From: Acidobacteriota bacterium
Lineage (GTDB): Bacteria; Acidobacteriota; Vicinamibacteria; Vicinamibacterales; UBA8438
Length of the DNA stretch: 64,000 nucleotides
Assembly: GCA_021296475.1 (NCBI GenBank)
Contig: JAGWAJ010000002.1
Location: forward strand, 28,384 to 92,383
Direction: 5' to 3'
Numbering within the stretch: the stretch's first letter is position 1; each line of letters opens with the position of its first letter. Shown here piece by piece: positions 54,101 to 60,852 of this stretch. Below the pieces are notes generated by a model. That model saw only the letters and a program-made list of their open reading frames with translations. It had not been told where the DNA came from and did no database searches. The translations under genes were made by a program, and so were the position numbers.

Positions 54101-54621
54101 ACCACCACGACGAGCCGCGCACGCTGATCACGTCGGGCGGGCTCGGCACGATGGGCTTCGCCCTGCCGGCCGCGGTCGGCGCCAAGCTGGCCCGGCCCGA
54201 CGCCGAGGTGTGGGTGGTGGCCGGCGACGGCGGGTTCCAGATGACGATGGCGGAGCTCGCGACGATCGCCCAGGAGAAGATCAAGATCAACGTCGCCGTC
54301 ATCAACAACGGCTACCTCGGCATGGTCCGCCAGTGGCAGGAGTTCTTCTACGAACGGCGCTACGCCGCCACGCCGCTGCTCAGCCCCGACTTCGCCAAGC
54401 TGGCCGAGTGCTTCGGCCTCCGCGGCGAGACGGTGCGCACGCGCGCCGCGGTGGAGCCGGCCGTGGAACGGGCCCGCAGCGACGAGCGGACCGTCGTCAT
54501 CGACTTTCAGGTCGAGCAGGAGGACACCGTCTACCCGATGGTCCCCGCCGGCGCCGACCTTCACGACATGATCCGCCGGCCCAGCCCGGCCCCCATCGTC
54601 GAGACGGCGCGCGATGCCTAG
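51148..54621 (+). CDS. ilvDB: Fused dihydroxyacid dehydratase-acetolactate synthase large subunit
   Basis: One uninterrupted reading frame of 1157 residues covers two enzymes of branched-chain amino-acid synthesis. Residues 1-~556 are IlvD (dihydroxyacid dehydratase): Fe-S cysteines in GPCNYH (C49), VGCDKT (C122) and GACGGQF (C194), ending in SGVMAKYARLVSSAASPG. A ~28-residue polar linker (about 557-584) follows. Residues 585-1157 are the acetolactate synthase large subunit: GYPGGAILPAYDALL, the catalytic-glutamate region RHEQGATHMADGYARASG, GPGATNMVTG, and thiamine-diphosphate site VVAGDGGFQMT (G1026). No stop lies between the two. An internal ATG (52900, residue 585) carries AGGAAG 8 nt upstream, so a separate IlvB may also be made. 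The TAG stop is within a repeat element. Confidence 0.9.
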   Translation: MSTRRSAAITEGPSRAPARAMLKAVGFTDDDLRRPLIGVANTWIEIGPCNYHLRDLAEEVKAGVRAAGGTPLEFNTVSISDGITMGSTGMKASLVSREVVADSIELVARGNLFDGIVVLVGCDKTIPGGVMALVRLDIPGLVLYGGSIAPGRWEGRDVTIQDVFEAVGAHAAGRMTDAELGALENAACPGPGACGGQFTANTMATVCELLGLSPMRANGVPAMAAEKAGAARRAGELALELVRKDLRPRRIVTREALENAVASVAATGGSTNAVLHLLAIAHEAGVDLRIGDFDRISERTPLLADLKPGGRFVATDLYRAGGIGLVAKRLLEAGRLNRDALTVTGETIGALAAEADETAGQEVVRPVDDPLTPTGGLVILQGNLAPDGCVVKVAGHEPAVHRGPARVFDSEEEAFAAVEQGRIRAGDVVVIRYEGPRGGPGMREMLAVTAAIVGAGLGESVALVTDGRFSGATRGMMAGHVAPEAARGGPIAAVRDGDPIVFDERNRTLRLDLPGADAEIAARLADWQEPAPRFSSGVMAKYARLVSSAASPGRSAGRQNRRILQTGRESADQPDQVDYQEANGMASMRTGAQIIWEALVREGVTTVFGYPGGAILPAYDALLEYPVRHVLVRHEQGATHMADGYARASGQVGVAVATSGPGATNMVTGIATAMLDSSPVLCITGQVGSRLIGSDAFQETDVTGVTLPITKHNYLVSEVDEIAPTIHEALYVARSGRPGPVLIDITKDAQQASTELEWNPQDVKLPGYRPDLRASDAEYRRAARLINGAKRPVILAGHGVMLARATAQVRELAERADIPIAMTLLGIGGVPARHPLNMGMMGMHGESWVNAAIQEADLLLAFGMRFDDRVTGNVRTYAPNARKIHIDIDPAEFHKNVRVDVALAGDLSAVLDDLGPLVESGDRGAWRAAIAGMKGDVAVRDIQNLPDSGHLYAAHVINDIWRMTGGRAIVVTDVGQHQMWEAQYYHHDEPRTLITSGGLGTMGFALPAAVGAKLARPDAEVWVVAGDGGFQMTMAELATIAQEKIKINVAVINNGYLGMVRQWQEFFYERRYAATPLLSPDFAKLAECFGLRGETVRTRAAVEPAVERARSDERTVVIDFQVEQEDTVYPMVPAGADLHDMIRRPSPAPIVETARDA
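52886..52902 (+). promoter_or_regulatory. Internal ribosome-binding site and start for IlvB
   Basis: AGGAAG (52886-52891), eight bases, then in-frame ATG (52900). It lies exactly where a free acetolactate synthase large subunit should begin, and would give a 573-residue protein. Confidence 0.6.
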
Positions 54622-54720
54622 GAGTCTGCGCCGTGGAACGGCGCGGACTCCTGCAGGCCTGGCTGGGCGCCCGGCGGAGCCGTACGGCAACGACTGGCGG
54701 GCGGGCGGCAAGAGCCGCGG
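54621..54720. repeat. Dispersed intergenic hairpin element, copy after ilvDB
   Basis: Hairpin GGAGTCTGCGCCG/TGGAA/CGGCGCGGACTCC (54621-54651), starting at the last base of the ilvDB stop codon, followed by a segment (GGCTGGGCGCCCGGCGGAGC...) matching the reverse complement of 1760-1881. It fills most of the 108-bp gap before ilvN. Ribosome-binding site of ilvN (GGAGGT) begins right after it. Confidence 0.75.
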
Positions 54721-54729
54721 AGGTCGCCA

Positions 54730-55368
54730 ATGACGGGGGGCGTGCTCCGGCGCCATACGTTCGTCGTCTACGTGGAGGACAAACCGGGGGTCCTGAACCG
54801 CGTTGCGTCGCTCTTCCGCCGGCGGGCGTTCAACATCGAGTCGCTCACCGTCGGTCACTCCGAGACCTCGGACGCCTCGCGGATGACGATCGTCGTCCGC
54901 ACCGACGCCAGCGGCGCGCGGCGCCTCGAGGCCAACCTCTACAAGCTGGTGAACGTGGTCCGCGTGCAGGACATCACCGCCAGCCGGGCGGTCTTCCGCG
55001 AGCTGGCGATGATCAAGGTGACCGCGACGGCCGAGACGCGCACGCATGTCCTGCAGCTCGCGGATGTCTTCCGGGCCCGCGTCGTAGACGTCGCGCCCGA
55101 CGCCGTGGTCATCGAGACGACCGGCACAGAGGACAAGATCGACGGCCTCGTCGAGGTGCTGCGGCCCTACGGGATTCTGGAGCTCGTGCGCACCGGCCGC
55201 GTCGGAATGACCCGCGGGGCGCGCAGCGTCATGATCGATCCCGACCCGGCCGAGCCCTTTGTCCCGGAGCCGGGCGCGGACGGCGATGAATCGCAGGGCG
55301 CCGGCGACGCCGGCGAGACGGACGAGTCCGACGAGACGGACGACCCCAACATCTCCTACTCGGTGTAG
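54730..55368 (+). CDS. ilvN: Acetolactate synthase small (regulatory) subunit
   Basis: ACT-domain regulatory subunit that activates IlvB and confers valine feedback inhibition. It has 212 residues: N-terminal ACT domain (RRHTFVVYVEDKPGVLNRVASLF, IESLTVGHSETSD), then the C-terminal ALS_ss_C domain ending near EVLRPYGILELVRTGRVGMTRG. An unusual acidic tail of ~45 residues (GADGDESQGAGDAGETDESD...) follows, not seen in ordinary IlvN. Good GGAGGTCGCC ribosome-binding site before ATG 54730. Confidence 0.93.
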   Translation: MTGGVLRRHTFVVYVEDKPGVLNRVASLFRRRAFNIESLTVGHSETSDASRMTIVVRTDASGARRLEANLYKLVNVVRVQDITASRAVFRELAMIKVTATAETRTHVLQLADVFRARVVDVAPDAVVIETTGTEDKIDGLVEVLRPYGILELVRTGRVGMTRGARSVMIDPDPAEPFVPEPGADGDESQGAGDAGETDESDETDDPNISYSV

Positions 55369-55398
55369 GTCACACAGCGTCGCGAGGGAACGACGAAC

Positions 55399-56412
55399 AT
55401 GGCCACGATTCACTACGACAACGCTGCCGATCTCGGGCTGATCCAGGCGAAGAAGGTCGCCGTCTTCGGGTATGGCTCGCAGGGGCACGCCCACGCGCTC
55501 AACCTGCGGGACAGCGGCGTCGCGGTGCAGGTGGCGCTCCACGCCGGCAGCCGTTCGCGAGCCCGGGCCGAGGCCGAGGGCCTGACCGTCGCGTCCGGCA
55601 GCGACGCTGCCGCCTGGGCGGACGTCATCATGATCCTCGCCCCCGACACGAAGCAGGCCGGCATCTACAACGAGCAGATCGCGCCGCATCTCACCGCCGG
55701 CAAGATGCTGATGTTCGCCCATGGATTCAACATCCGCTTCAAGACCATTCAACCGCCCGCCGACGTCGACGTCACCCTGATCGCCCCCAAGGCTCCCGGC
55801 CACCGCGTGCGCGAGGTCTTCCTCGAAGGTGGCGGCACGCCGGCCCTGATCGCGGTGGAGCAGGACGCGACGGGGCAGGCGCAGGCTCTGGCCCTTTCGT
55901 ACGCCAAGGCGCTCGGCCTGACGCGGGCGGGCGTCATCGAGACGACCTTCGCGGAAGAGACCGAGACCGACCTGTTCGGCGAGCAGACCGTGCTCTGCGG
56001 CGGCGTCAGCGCGCTGGTCAAGGCCGGCTTCGACACCCTCGTGCAGGCCGGCTACCAGCCGGAGGTCGCCTACTTCGAGTGCATGCACGAGTTGAAGCTG
56101 ATCGTCGACCTCTTCTACCGCGGCGGCCTCAACTACATGCGCTACTCGGTCAGCGACACGGCCGAGCACGGCGACTACACCGGCGGCCCCCGCGTGGTCA
56201 CCGACGAGACCCGCGCCGCGATGCGGCAGATCCTGGCCGAGATCCAGGACGGGACCTACGCCCGCAACTGGATCGCCGAGGACAAGGCCGGGCGGCCCTG
56301 GTTCATGGCCCAGCGGAGGCGGGAGCAGGGCCATCCCATCGAGAAGGTCGGCGCGGAGCTGCGCGCGATGATGCCCTTCCTCGACGCGGTGACCCTCAAG
56401 GAACAGGTGTAG
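55399..56412 (+). CDS. ilvC: Ketol-acid reductoisomerase (class I, NADP)
   Basis: Second common enzyme of valine/isoleucine synthesis. It has 337 residues, class I size. NADP motif [36 protein letters not shown] and the Mg-binding [21 protein letters not shown]-type C-terminal knot (here [12 protein letters not shown]). ATG 55399, 30 nt after ilvN. The order ilvDB-ilvN-ilvC makes a nearly complete valine pathway (only a transaminase is missing). Confidence 0.96.
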   Translation: MATIHYDNAADLGLIQAKKVAVFGYGSQGHAHALNLRDSGVAVQVALHAGSRSRARAEAEGLTVASGSDAAAWADVIMILAPDTKQAGIYNEQIAPHLTAGKMLMFAHGFNIRFKTIQPPADVDVTLIAPKAPGHRVREVFLEGGGTPALIAVEQDATGQAQALALSYAKALGLTRAGVIETTFAEETETDLFGEQTVLCGGVSALVKAGFDTLVQAGYQPEVAYFECMHELKLIVDLFYRGGLNYMRYSVSDTAEHGDYTGGPRVVTDETRAAMRQILAEIQDGTYARNWIAEDKAGRPWFMAQRRREQGHPIEKVGAELRAMMPFLDAVTLKEQV

Positions 56413-56608
56413 TCGCCGCCCGCAGCACGAGCACCAGCAGCATCGGCCAGCCGACGTAGCGCTCGGCGCGCGGATAGCGCCGGGCGAACTCCGCATCGGG
56501 CGCGTGCTCGCCGACATCGAGCAGGGTGAGGCCCGCAGCGACCGCGGCCAGTACGACCTCGCCGCACGCCGGCAAGGGGATCGGGTGCGCCGGTCCGGGC
56601 CATGGCAT
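56396..56608 (-). CDS. Possible small membrane protein (uncertain)
   Basis: A 70-residue frame with two hydrophobic stretches ([18 protein letters not shown] and [13 protein letters not shown]), overlapping the 3' end of ilvC on the opposite strand by 17 bases. It is 19 nt downstream of the hydrolase gene, so could be the last gene of that unit. The start codon and reality of the gene are doubtful. Confidence 0.3.
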   Translation of the reverse strand: MPWPGPAHPIPLPACGEVVLAAVAAGLTLLDVGEHAPDAEFARRYPRAERYVGWPMLLVLVLRAATTPVP

Positions 56609-56627
56609 CGCGGGACGGGCTGACGGG

Positions 56628-57317
56628 CTACGGGTTGCGCCCGATCCAGTCCAGAATCGCGTCCTGCATGACGGCGTGGACCTCTGCCGGGGACGGGGTG
56701 CCCTTCCCGCGAACGCGGAAGGAGTGGTCGCCGCCCTCGACGACGTGCAGCTCGGCCCGCGGGCAGGCGGTGAGAACGGGGCGCAGTTCGTCGGGCGTGC
56801 CGAACGTGTCGCGGCTGCCCTGGACGAAGAGCATCGGCACCGGAATCGACGGCAGGTGGGCGGCGCGCAGCTTGTCGGGGCGGCCCGGCGGATGGAGCGG
56901 ATAGCCGAGGAAGACCAGACCGTCGACGGTGGGGGAGGAGCCAGCCTGTGCTGCTCCGGCGACCACCTGCGAGGCGATGCGCCCGCCCATCGACTTGCCG
57001 CCGGCGAGCAGCCGCAGGCCGGCGACCTCGCGCTTGCGGACGAGTTCAATCACCGCCCCGTAGCATGCCTCGAGCCGTGCTCGCGGATCCGGCGCGCGCC
57101 GGCCCCGCTCCATGTACGGGAAGTTGAAGGTGACGACGCCGATGCCGCGGCTCGCGAGGCCGTGCGCGAAGCCGGTCAGGAACGGGTGCGTCTGCGGTGC
57201 GCCCGCCCCGGGCGCGAGGATGATCGCCGCCTCCGGTCCGCCGGTACCCGCACCCGTGTAGGCGAGCGCGCTGACCGTCTCCGCGGCGCCGACCGGTACC
57301 GTGAACGGCTCGGGCAT
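56628..57317 (-). CDS. Alpha/beta hydrolase (KANL3/Tex30-like, dienelactone hydrolase clan)
   Basis: A 229-residue cytoplasmic alpha/beta hydrolase. Nucleophile elbow GKSMGGRIASQ (Ser), an aspartate in FVQGSRDTFGTPDEL, and the catalytic histidine in GGDHSFRV. The N-terminus AAIILAPGAGAPQTHPFL matches the Tex30/KAT8-NSL3 type. Substrate unknown. ATG 57317 overlaps the stop of the upstream hydrolase (ATGA). Confidence 0.82.
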   Translation of the reverse strand: MPEPFTVPVGAAETVSALAYTGAGTGGPEAAIILAPGAGAPQTHPFLTGFAHGLASRGIGVVTFNFPYMERGRRAPDPRARLEACYGAVIELVRKREVAGLRLLAGGKSMGGRIASQVVAGAAQAGSSPTVDGLVFLGYPLHPPGRPDKLRAAHLPSIPVPMLFVQGSRDTFGTPDELRPVLTACPRAELHVVEGGDHSFRVRGKGTPSPAEVHAVMQDAILDWIGRNP

Positions 57318-58006
57318 CAACGGACGCTCGCCAGGAAGCGGCCGGCCGCCTCGCGGAAGGCGTCCGTCCAGGTGTGGCCGCCGTCGAAGACGATCGGCGT
57401 GACCGCCGCTCCGGCGGCCTCGAGGCAAGCCCGGTCGGCGTCCATCTTGTCCGCCGTGTACCAGTCGTCCGTCGTGCCTCGCCCCACGAGCACGGGCGGC
57501 CAGTCGGCGTCGGACGCGTCCCCCAGCTCCGGAGGCACGTCCCCCGCCAGAACGATGACGCCGCGGCACCGATCACCGACCTGCCTCGCGGCGCGGTAGG
57601 CCATGGCCACGCCCTGGGAGAAGCCGCAGTAGACGACGGCGCCGGTGGTCGCGTGGTCTCGCCGCACCGCGTGCACCACATCACGGACATACGTGATGTT
57701 GTCCGTGATCGCGAGCTCCCGGTCCTGTCGCGTCATCCAGCTTCCGACCACGTGCCGCCGGTCCGCGCTGTAGTACCGGTGCAGCGCCTGGACCGCGACG
57801 CGCGTCCACCCGCTGCTCCCCGGAATCCGCCGCAGCTCGGCGAGGTGGCGCTCGGCGTGCTCGCCGTAGCCGTGGAAGCCCACCAGGAGGGGCGCCGCGC
57901 CGGGCCGGTCGGCCGGCTCGACGAGGTAGCGGCCGTGGATGCGGGCCGGAATCGTACGGACCGCGGCCTGAGCGGGCGCGACGGCGTCGGCGAGGGGCGC
58001 GACCAC
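57317..58006 (-). CDS. Phospholipase/carboxylesterase-type alpha/beta hydrolase
   Basis: A 229-residue esterase: oxyanion region LLVGFHGYGEHAERHL, nucleophile CGFSQGVAMAYR, aspartate in GRGTTDDWYT and histidine in DGGHTWTDAF. Resembles YpfH/AphC-like carboxylesterases. Starts at GTG 58006. Translationally coupled with the next hydrolase; the pair sits convergent to ilvC. Confidence 0.82.
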   Translation of the reverse strand: MVAPLADAVAPAQAAVRTIPARIHGRYLVEPADRPGAAPLLVGFHGYGEHAERHLAELRRIPGSSGWTRVAVQALHRYYSADRRHVVGSWMTRQDRELAITDNITYVRDVVHAVRRDHATTGAVVYCGFSQGVAMAYRAARQVGDRCRGVIVLAGDVPPELGDASDADWPPVLVGRGTTDDWYTADKMDADRACLEAAGAAVTPIVFDGGHTWTDAFREAAGRFLASVR

Positions 58007-58030
58007 GGCCCGTACTCTACTGCAATGCGG

Positions 58031-59287
58031 TTACAGCCGGGTGTACTGAAACAGGTAGAGCAGCCCCACCGCCACGCAGTACAGCGCGGCGCTGAAGGCG
58101 ACGTTGCCGCGGGCGACGCGCCAGTTGTCGACGCCGTAACGGCTGCTCAGCACCATGTTGATGCCCGACATCGGATTGACCGCGCAGCCGAGGCCCCAGC
58201 CCATCGCGAACGCCGTCGCGAGCAGGGTAGGGTCGGCGTCGATCGTGCCTGCCAGGGGCGCGGCGACCCCCACGATCACGACGGGATGGATGCCGACCAG
58301 CGACGTCACGAAGAAGGCGAGCAGCAGCAGGCTCGCGTGGAAGGCATCCAGGCGGGCGAACAGCGTCCAGCCGCCCGCGCTGGCCGAGGCGGCGATCAGG
58401 CCCGCGGCCATCACGCCCGCGCTCAGGAAGAGCGCCAGCTCCGTCCCCATCTGCGGTGCCCGCACGAAGACGTAGTCGGCCAGCCCGTCGCGCAAGTTGC
58501 GCAGGCCCCCGCGCCGCAGCAGGACGAGGGCAACCAGCAGCGGCGTGAGCATGGTGATCAGCGCCAGCACGGAGTAGCGCGACGTCGTGGCGGCCGCAGC
58601 GAGGACCGCGGCGCCCAGCCCCACCGGCACTCGCAGACCGTCCAGGGTCACCGGGTAGCCGCGAAAGCGATCGACGTCGGGGAACCGGCCGCTCCGCGCC
58701 TGCCAATACAGCAGCAGGCAGGCGACTCCGGCCAGCGGAAGGCCGAATGCCGCCATCACCAGCGCGCTCGAGCCGGGGGTGGATGCCAGCGCCAGCGCGA
58801 CGCCGCCGATGAACGGCGAGTAGAAGGCAACGGAGCTGAATGCGCGGCTGATGAGCTGAGCCTGGTCGAAGGCGAGGCGACGCGTGCGCGCCAGCCGATC
58901 GGCGATGAGGATGACGGCGGAGATGTTGATGACCGCCCCCAGCGCCTGCACGCCCAGCATGCTCTGCACGTAGGCCCGGCGGCCCTGCGGAAGCTCCGGC
59001 TCGCCGGCGCGCGGCGGCGGGTTCAGCAGCCGGAGCAGGGTGACGGAGGCGAGCATCGACAGGATCGGCTGGTTCTGGCCGAGCAGGCCCTCGACGCGTG
59101 GCGGCGCCCCGTGGCCCGCCGCCCACCCCATCGCCGCCAGCCCCGTGGCGATGAACGCCAGAGACTGCACCCGCTGCCACCGCTCGACGCCCGGCCAGAG
59201 AAGCGCCAGTGCCACCCAGGCGAGCGCCGCCGCCGCGAGGGTCGGGACGGCGGGCCACACGGCGCCCGCGATCGCGAGCGCCAGCAT
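58031..59287 (-). CDS. Polytopic permease, IT (ion transporter) superfamily-like
   Basis: A 418-residue integral membrane protein with about ten helices. Two related halves and repeated signature segments (VGIHPVVIVGVAAPLAG, AFAMGWGLGCAVNPMSGINMVLSS) resemble the ArsB/CitMHS/DctM-type ion-transporter superfamily. The substrate is not identifiable. The frame is open to 59494, but that part is the repeat-rich intergenic DNA; the ATG at 59287 starts the first hydrophobic helix and is preferred. Confidence 0.65.
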   Translation of the reverse strand: MLALAIAGAVWPAVPTLAAAALAWVALALLWPGVERWQRVQSLAFIATGLAAMGWAAGHGAPPRVEGLLGQNQPILSMLASVTLLRLLNPPPRAGEPELPQGRRAYVQSMLGVQALGAVINISAVILIADRLARTRRLAFDQAQLISRAFSSVAFYSPFIGGVALALASTPGSSALVMAAFGLPLAGVACLLLYWQARSGRFPDVDRFRGYPVTLDGLRVPVGLGAAVLAAAATTSRYSVLALITMLTPLLVALVLLRRGGLRNLRDGLADYVFVRAPQMGTELALFLSAGVMAAGLIAASASAGGWTLFARLDAFHASLLLLAFFVTSLVGIHPVVIVGVAAPLAGTIDADPTLLATAFAMGWGLGCAVNPMSGINMVLSSRYGVDNWRVARGNVAFSAALYCVAVGLLYLFQYTRL

Positions 59288-59334
59288 CCCGGCGATCGCC
59301 GCGCCCGCGGCGTGCCCGGCTGTGGTGCTCGCGC

Positions 59335-59485
59335 GCCCTTCCGGACGTGTCGGGAGCCTCCGCGGGCGCGAAGCTCCTGCATCGCGAGTGCTGGCGCGCC
59401 CTGACGGCGCGCTGGACGTCTGCGCGGGCACGGAGTCTCCAAGGTGGGTGGGTCCTGGGCGCAGACTCCCGGGGCGGAGACTCCT
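59335..59485. repeat. Cluster of dispersed hairpin repeats between permease and tRNA
   Basis: Several copies of the GGAG/CTCC hairpin family: GGGAGCCTCCGCGGGCGC..GAAGCTCCTG at about 59351-59379, GCGCGCC-TGAC-GGCGCGC near 59390-59410, and GGAGTCTCC near 59431-59440 and GCGCAGACTCC near 59460. This explains the false open frame upstream of the permease. Confidence 0.55.
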
Positions 59486-59512
59486 GACGTCCAACGGCTG
59501 TTCCGGTGTGGG

Positions 59513-59588
59513 TGGTCGGGGCGCCGAGGTTCGAACTCGGGACCTCCTGCTCCCAAAGCAGGCGCGCTACCAGCTGCGCCACGCCCCG
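59513..59588 (-). tRNA. tRNA-Pro (TGG anticodon)
   Basis: A full cloverleaf on the minus strand: acceptor CGGGGCG/CGCCCCG, D-arm GCGC-AGCTGGTA-GCGC, anticodon arm CCTGC-TTTGGGA-GCAGG (anticodon TGG, with G37), T-arm CCGAG-TTCGAAC-CTCGG, discriminator A and an encoded CCA. It reads CCA and, through U34 modification, other proline codons. Confidence 0.95.
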
Positions 59589-59692
59589 CAAGACCGATGC
59601 GACCTTAATCGTAGCGCATCCGGGCCGGCGACCGGCGACGGTGGCCTGCGGCGCGCGCCTGGGATTGTCGCGGAGACGACGGAGGGGACCCA

Positions 59693-60217
59693 CTACCGGC
59701 GATGGTCGAAGGCGTGCTCGACCTCGACGGCCTTCGTGCCGGCCAGCTCGATGACGTTGTTGCCGCCGAGATGCTCGCCGAAGGCCCCGTACCGCGCCTC
59801 CACCTCCGGCGGCTGGGGCGGCAGCGGAAACTGCACGACGACACGGACGGCGCCGGGCGGCCAGTTAAAGGTGTTGATGCGCGTCCAGTACTGGCCGTCG
59901 CGCACCGCGGCGCGTCCCGAGCTGATGAGGTTGGCGGTCGGCCACTCGTCGGCCGGGGCGCGCTCGGCCAGCTCGTGGACGACCTGGTAGTTGACGGAGG
60001 CTCCGTCGGGGAGATCGGTCGCTCCCTCGATCCAGAGCTGGCGCCACTCGGAGCGGTGTGTCACTTCGAGGCGCACCGTCTCGGTGCCGCGGCCGTCCTG
60101 CGCCGCACCGGCGGCACCGTCGCCGCCGCCCGACGGGCCGCAGGCACCTGCGAGCACGGCCGCCACTCCGGCCGCGATCAGCCTCGTCGCCGAACGCCGC
60201 GACCGAGCCTGTCTCAT
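59693..60217 (-). CDS. Putative lipoprotein of unknown function
   Basis: A 174-residue exported protein. The N-terminus (MRQARSRRSATRLIAAGVAAVLAGACG) ends in an LAGAC, a possible but not ideal lipobox. The mature part is beta-rich (VRLEVTHRSEWRQLWIEGATDLPDG, WTRINTFNWPPGAVRVVVQFPLP) and is not recognised. The frame shares its promoter region with the divergent LOG gene. Confidence 0.65.
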   Translation of the reverse strand: MRQARSRRSATRLIAAGVAAVLAGACGPSGGGDGAAGAAQDGRGTETVRLEVTHRSEWRQLWIEGATDLPDGASVNYQVVHELAERAPADEWPTANLISSGRAAVRDGQYWTRINTFNWPPGAVRVVVQFPLPPQPPEVEARYGAFGEHLGGNNVIELAGTKAVEVEHAFDHRR

Positions 60218-60225
60218 GACCCGGG

Positions 60226-60243
60226 ATTATAGTGAGGGCGCAG
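60226..60243 (+). promoter_or_regulatory. Promoter/RBS of LOG gene (near-leaderless)
   Basis: TATAGT at 60226-60231, GAGGG at 60234-60238 and ATG 60244. The box is so close that the leader would be about six nucleotides. Confidence 0.4.
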
Positions 60244-60852
60244 ATGGCCGAGTCCGGCGAGCGTCTCCTCACCCGTGCGCCGGGTCGGTTGCCGGTGGTG
60301 GGTGTCATGGGGTCGGGCCGCGACCCGCACGCGGCGCGAGCCCGGCGCGTCGGGGCCTGGATCGCCGCCGCCGGCTGTCACCTGGTGACCGGTGGGGGAG
60401 AGGGCGTGATGGAAGCCGTCACCGAGGCGTTCGTCGGCGTCCCGGATCGACCCGGCCGCGCGATCGGCATCCTGCCCGGCTCGGGGGGCGGGCCGGGAGC
60501 GCCGGCCCCCGGCGAGACGCCGCCCGGCTATCCGAACCGCTGGGTCGAGATCGCCATCCGCACCCATCTCGACGCGCGCGGCGCCCGCGGCGACGGCGCC
60601 GACTCCCGCAACCACCTCAACGTGCTCACGTCCGACGTCGTGATCGTCCTGCCGGGCGGCGCGGGGACGGCCAGCGAGGCCCGGCTAGCGCTGCGCTACG
60701 GGCGACCGGCCGTCGCCTACCTCGCGAACCGCACGGACGTCCCCGGACTGCCGGAGGCCATCCCCGTGGAGACGCGTTTCGCCCGCGTGCAGGCTTTCGT
60801 GCGCGCGGCGTGTCGTTGGCAGGCGGCGCCGCCTGACGCCCTCACACGTTGA
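60244..60852 (+). CDS. LOG-family (TIGR00725-type) nucleotide-binding protein
   Basis: Rossmann-fold protein of 202 residues, of the family that includes cytokinin riboside 5'-monophosphate phosphoribohydrolases and mislabelled lysine decarboxylases. Motifs: GVMGSGRDPHAARA, GGGEGVMEAV and the catalytic LPGGAGTASEARLAL (PGGxGTxxE). ATG 60244 follows GAGGG; GTG 60232 would add four residues. The 3' end overlaps the convergent aminotransferase by 11 bases. Confidence 0.85.
   Translation: MAESGERLLTRAPGRLPVVGVMGSGRDPHAARARRVGAWIAAAGCHLVTGGGEGVMEAVTEAFVGVPDRPGRAIGILPGSGGGPGAPAPGETPPGYPNRWVEIAIRTHLDARGARGDGADSRNHLNVLTSDVVIVLPGGAGTASEARLALRYGRPAVAYLANRTDVPGLPEAIPVETRFARVQAFVRAACRWQAAPPDALTR

Noticed and set aside
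52855-56517. 1220-residue minus-strand frame over ilvB-ilvN-ilvC
   Set aside because: It has no recognisable domain and lies opposite well-conserved enzymes; a GC-bias artefact.
59288-59494. 69-codon N-terminal extension of the permease
   Set aside because: It consists of intergenic hairpin repeats, not protein-like sequence.
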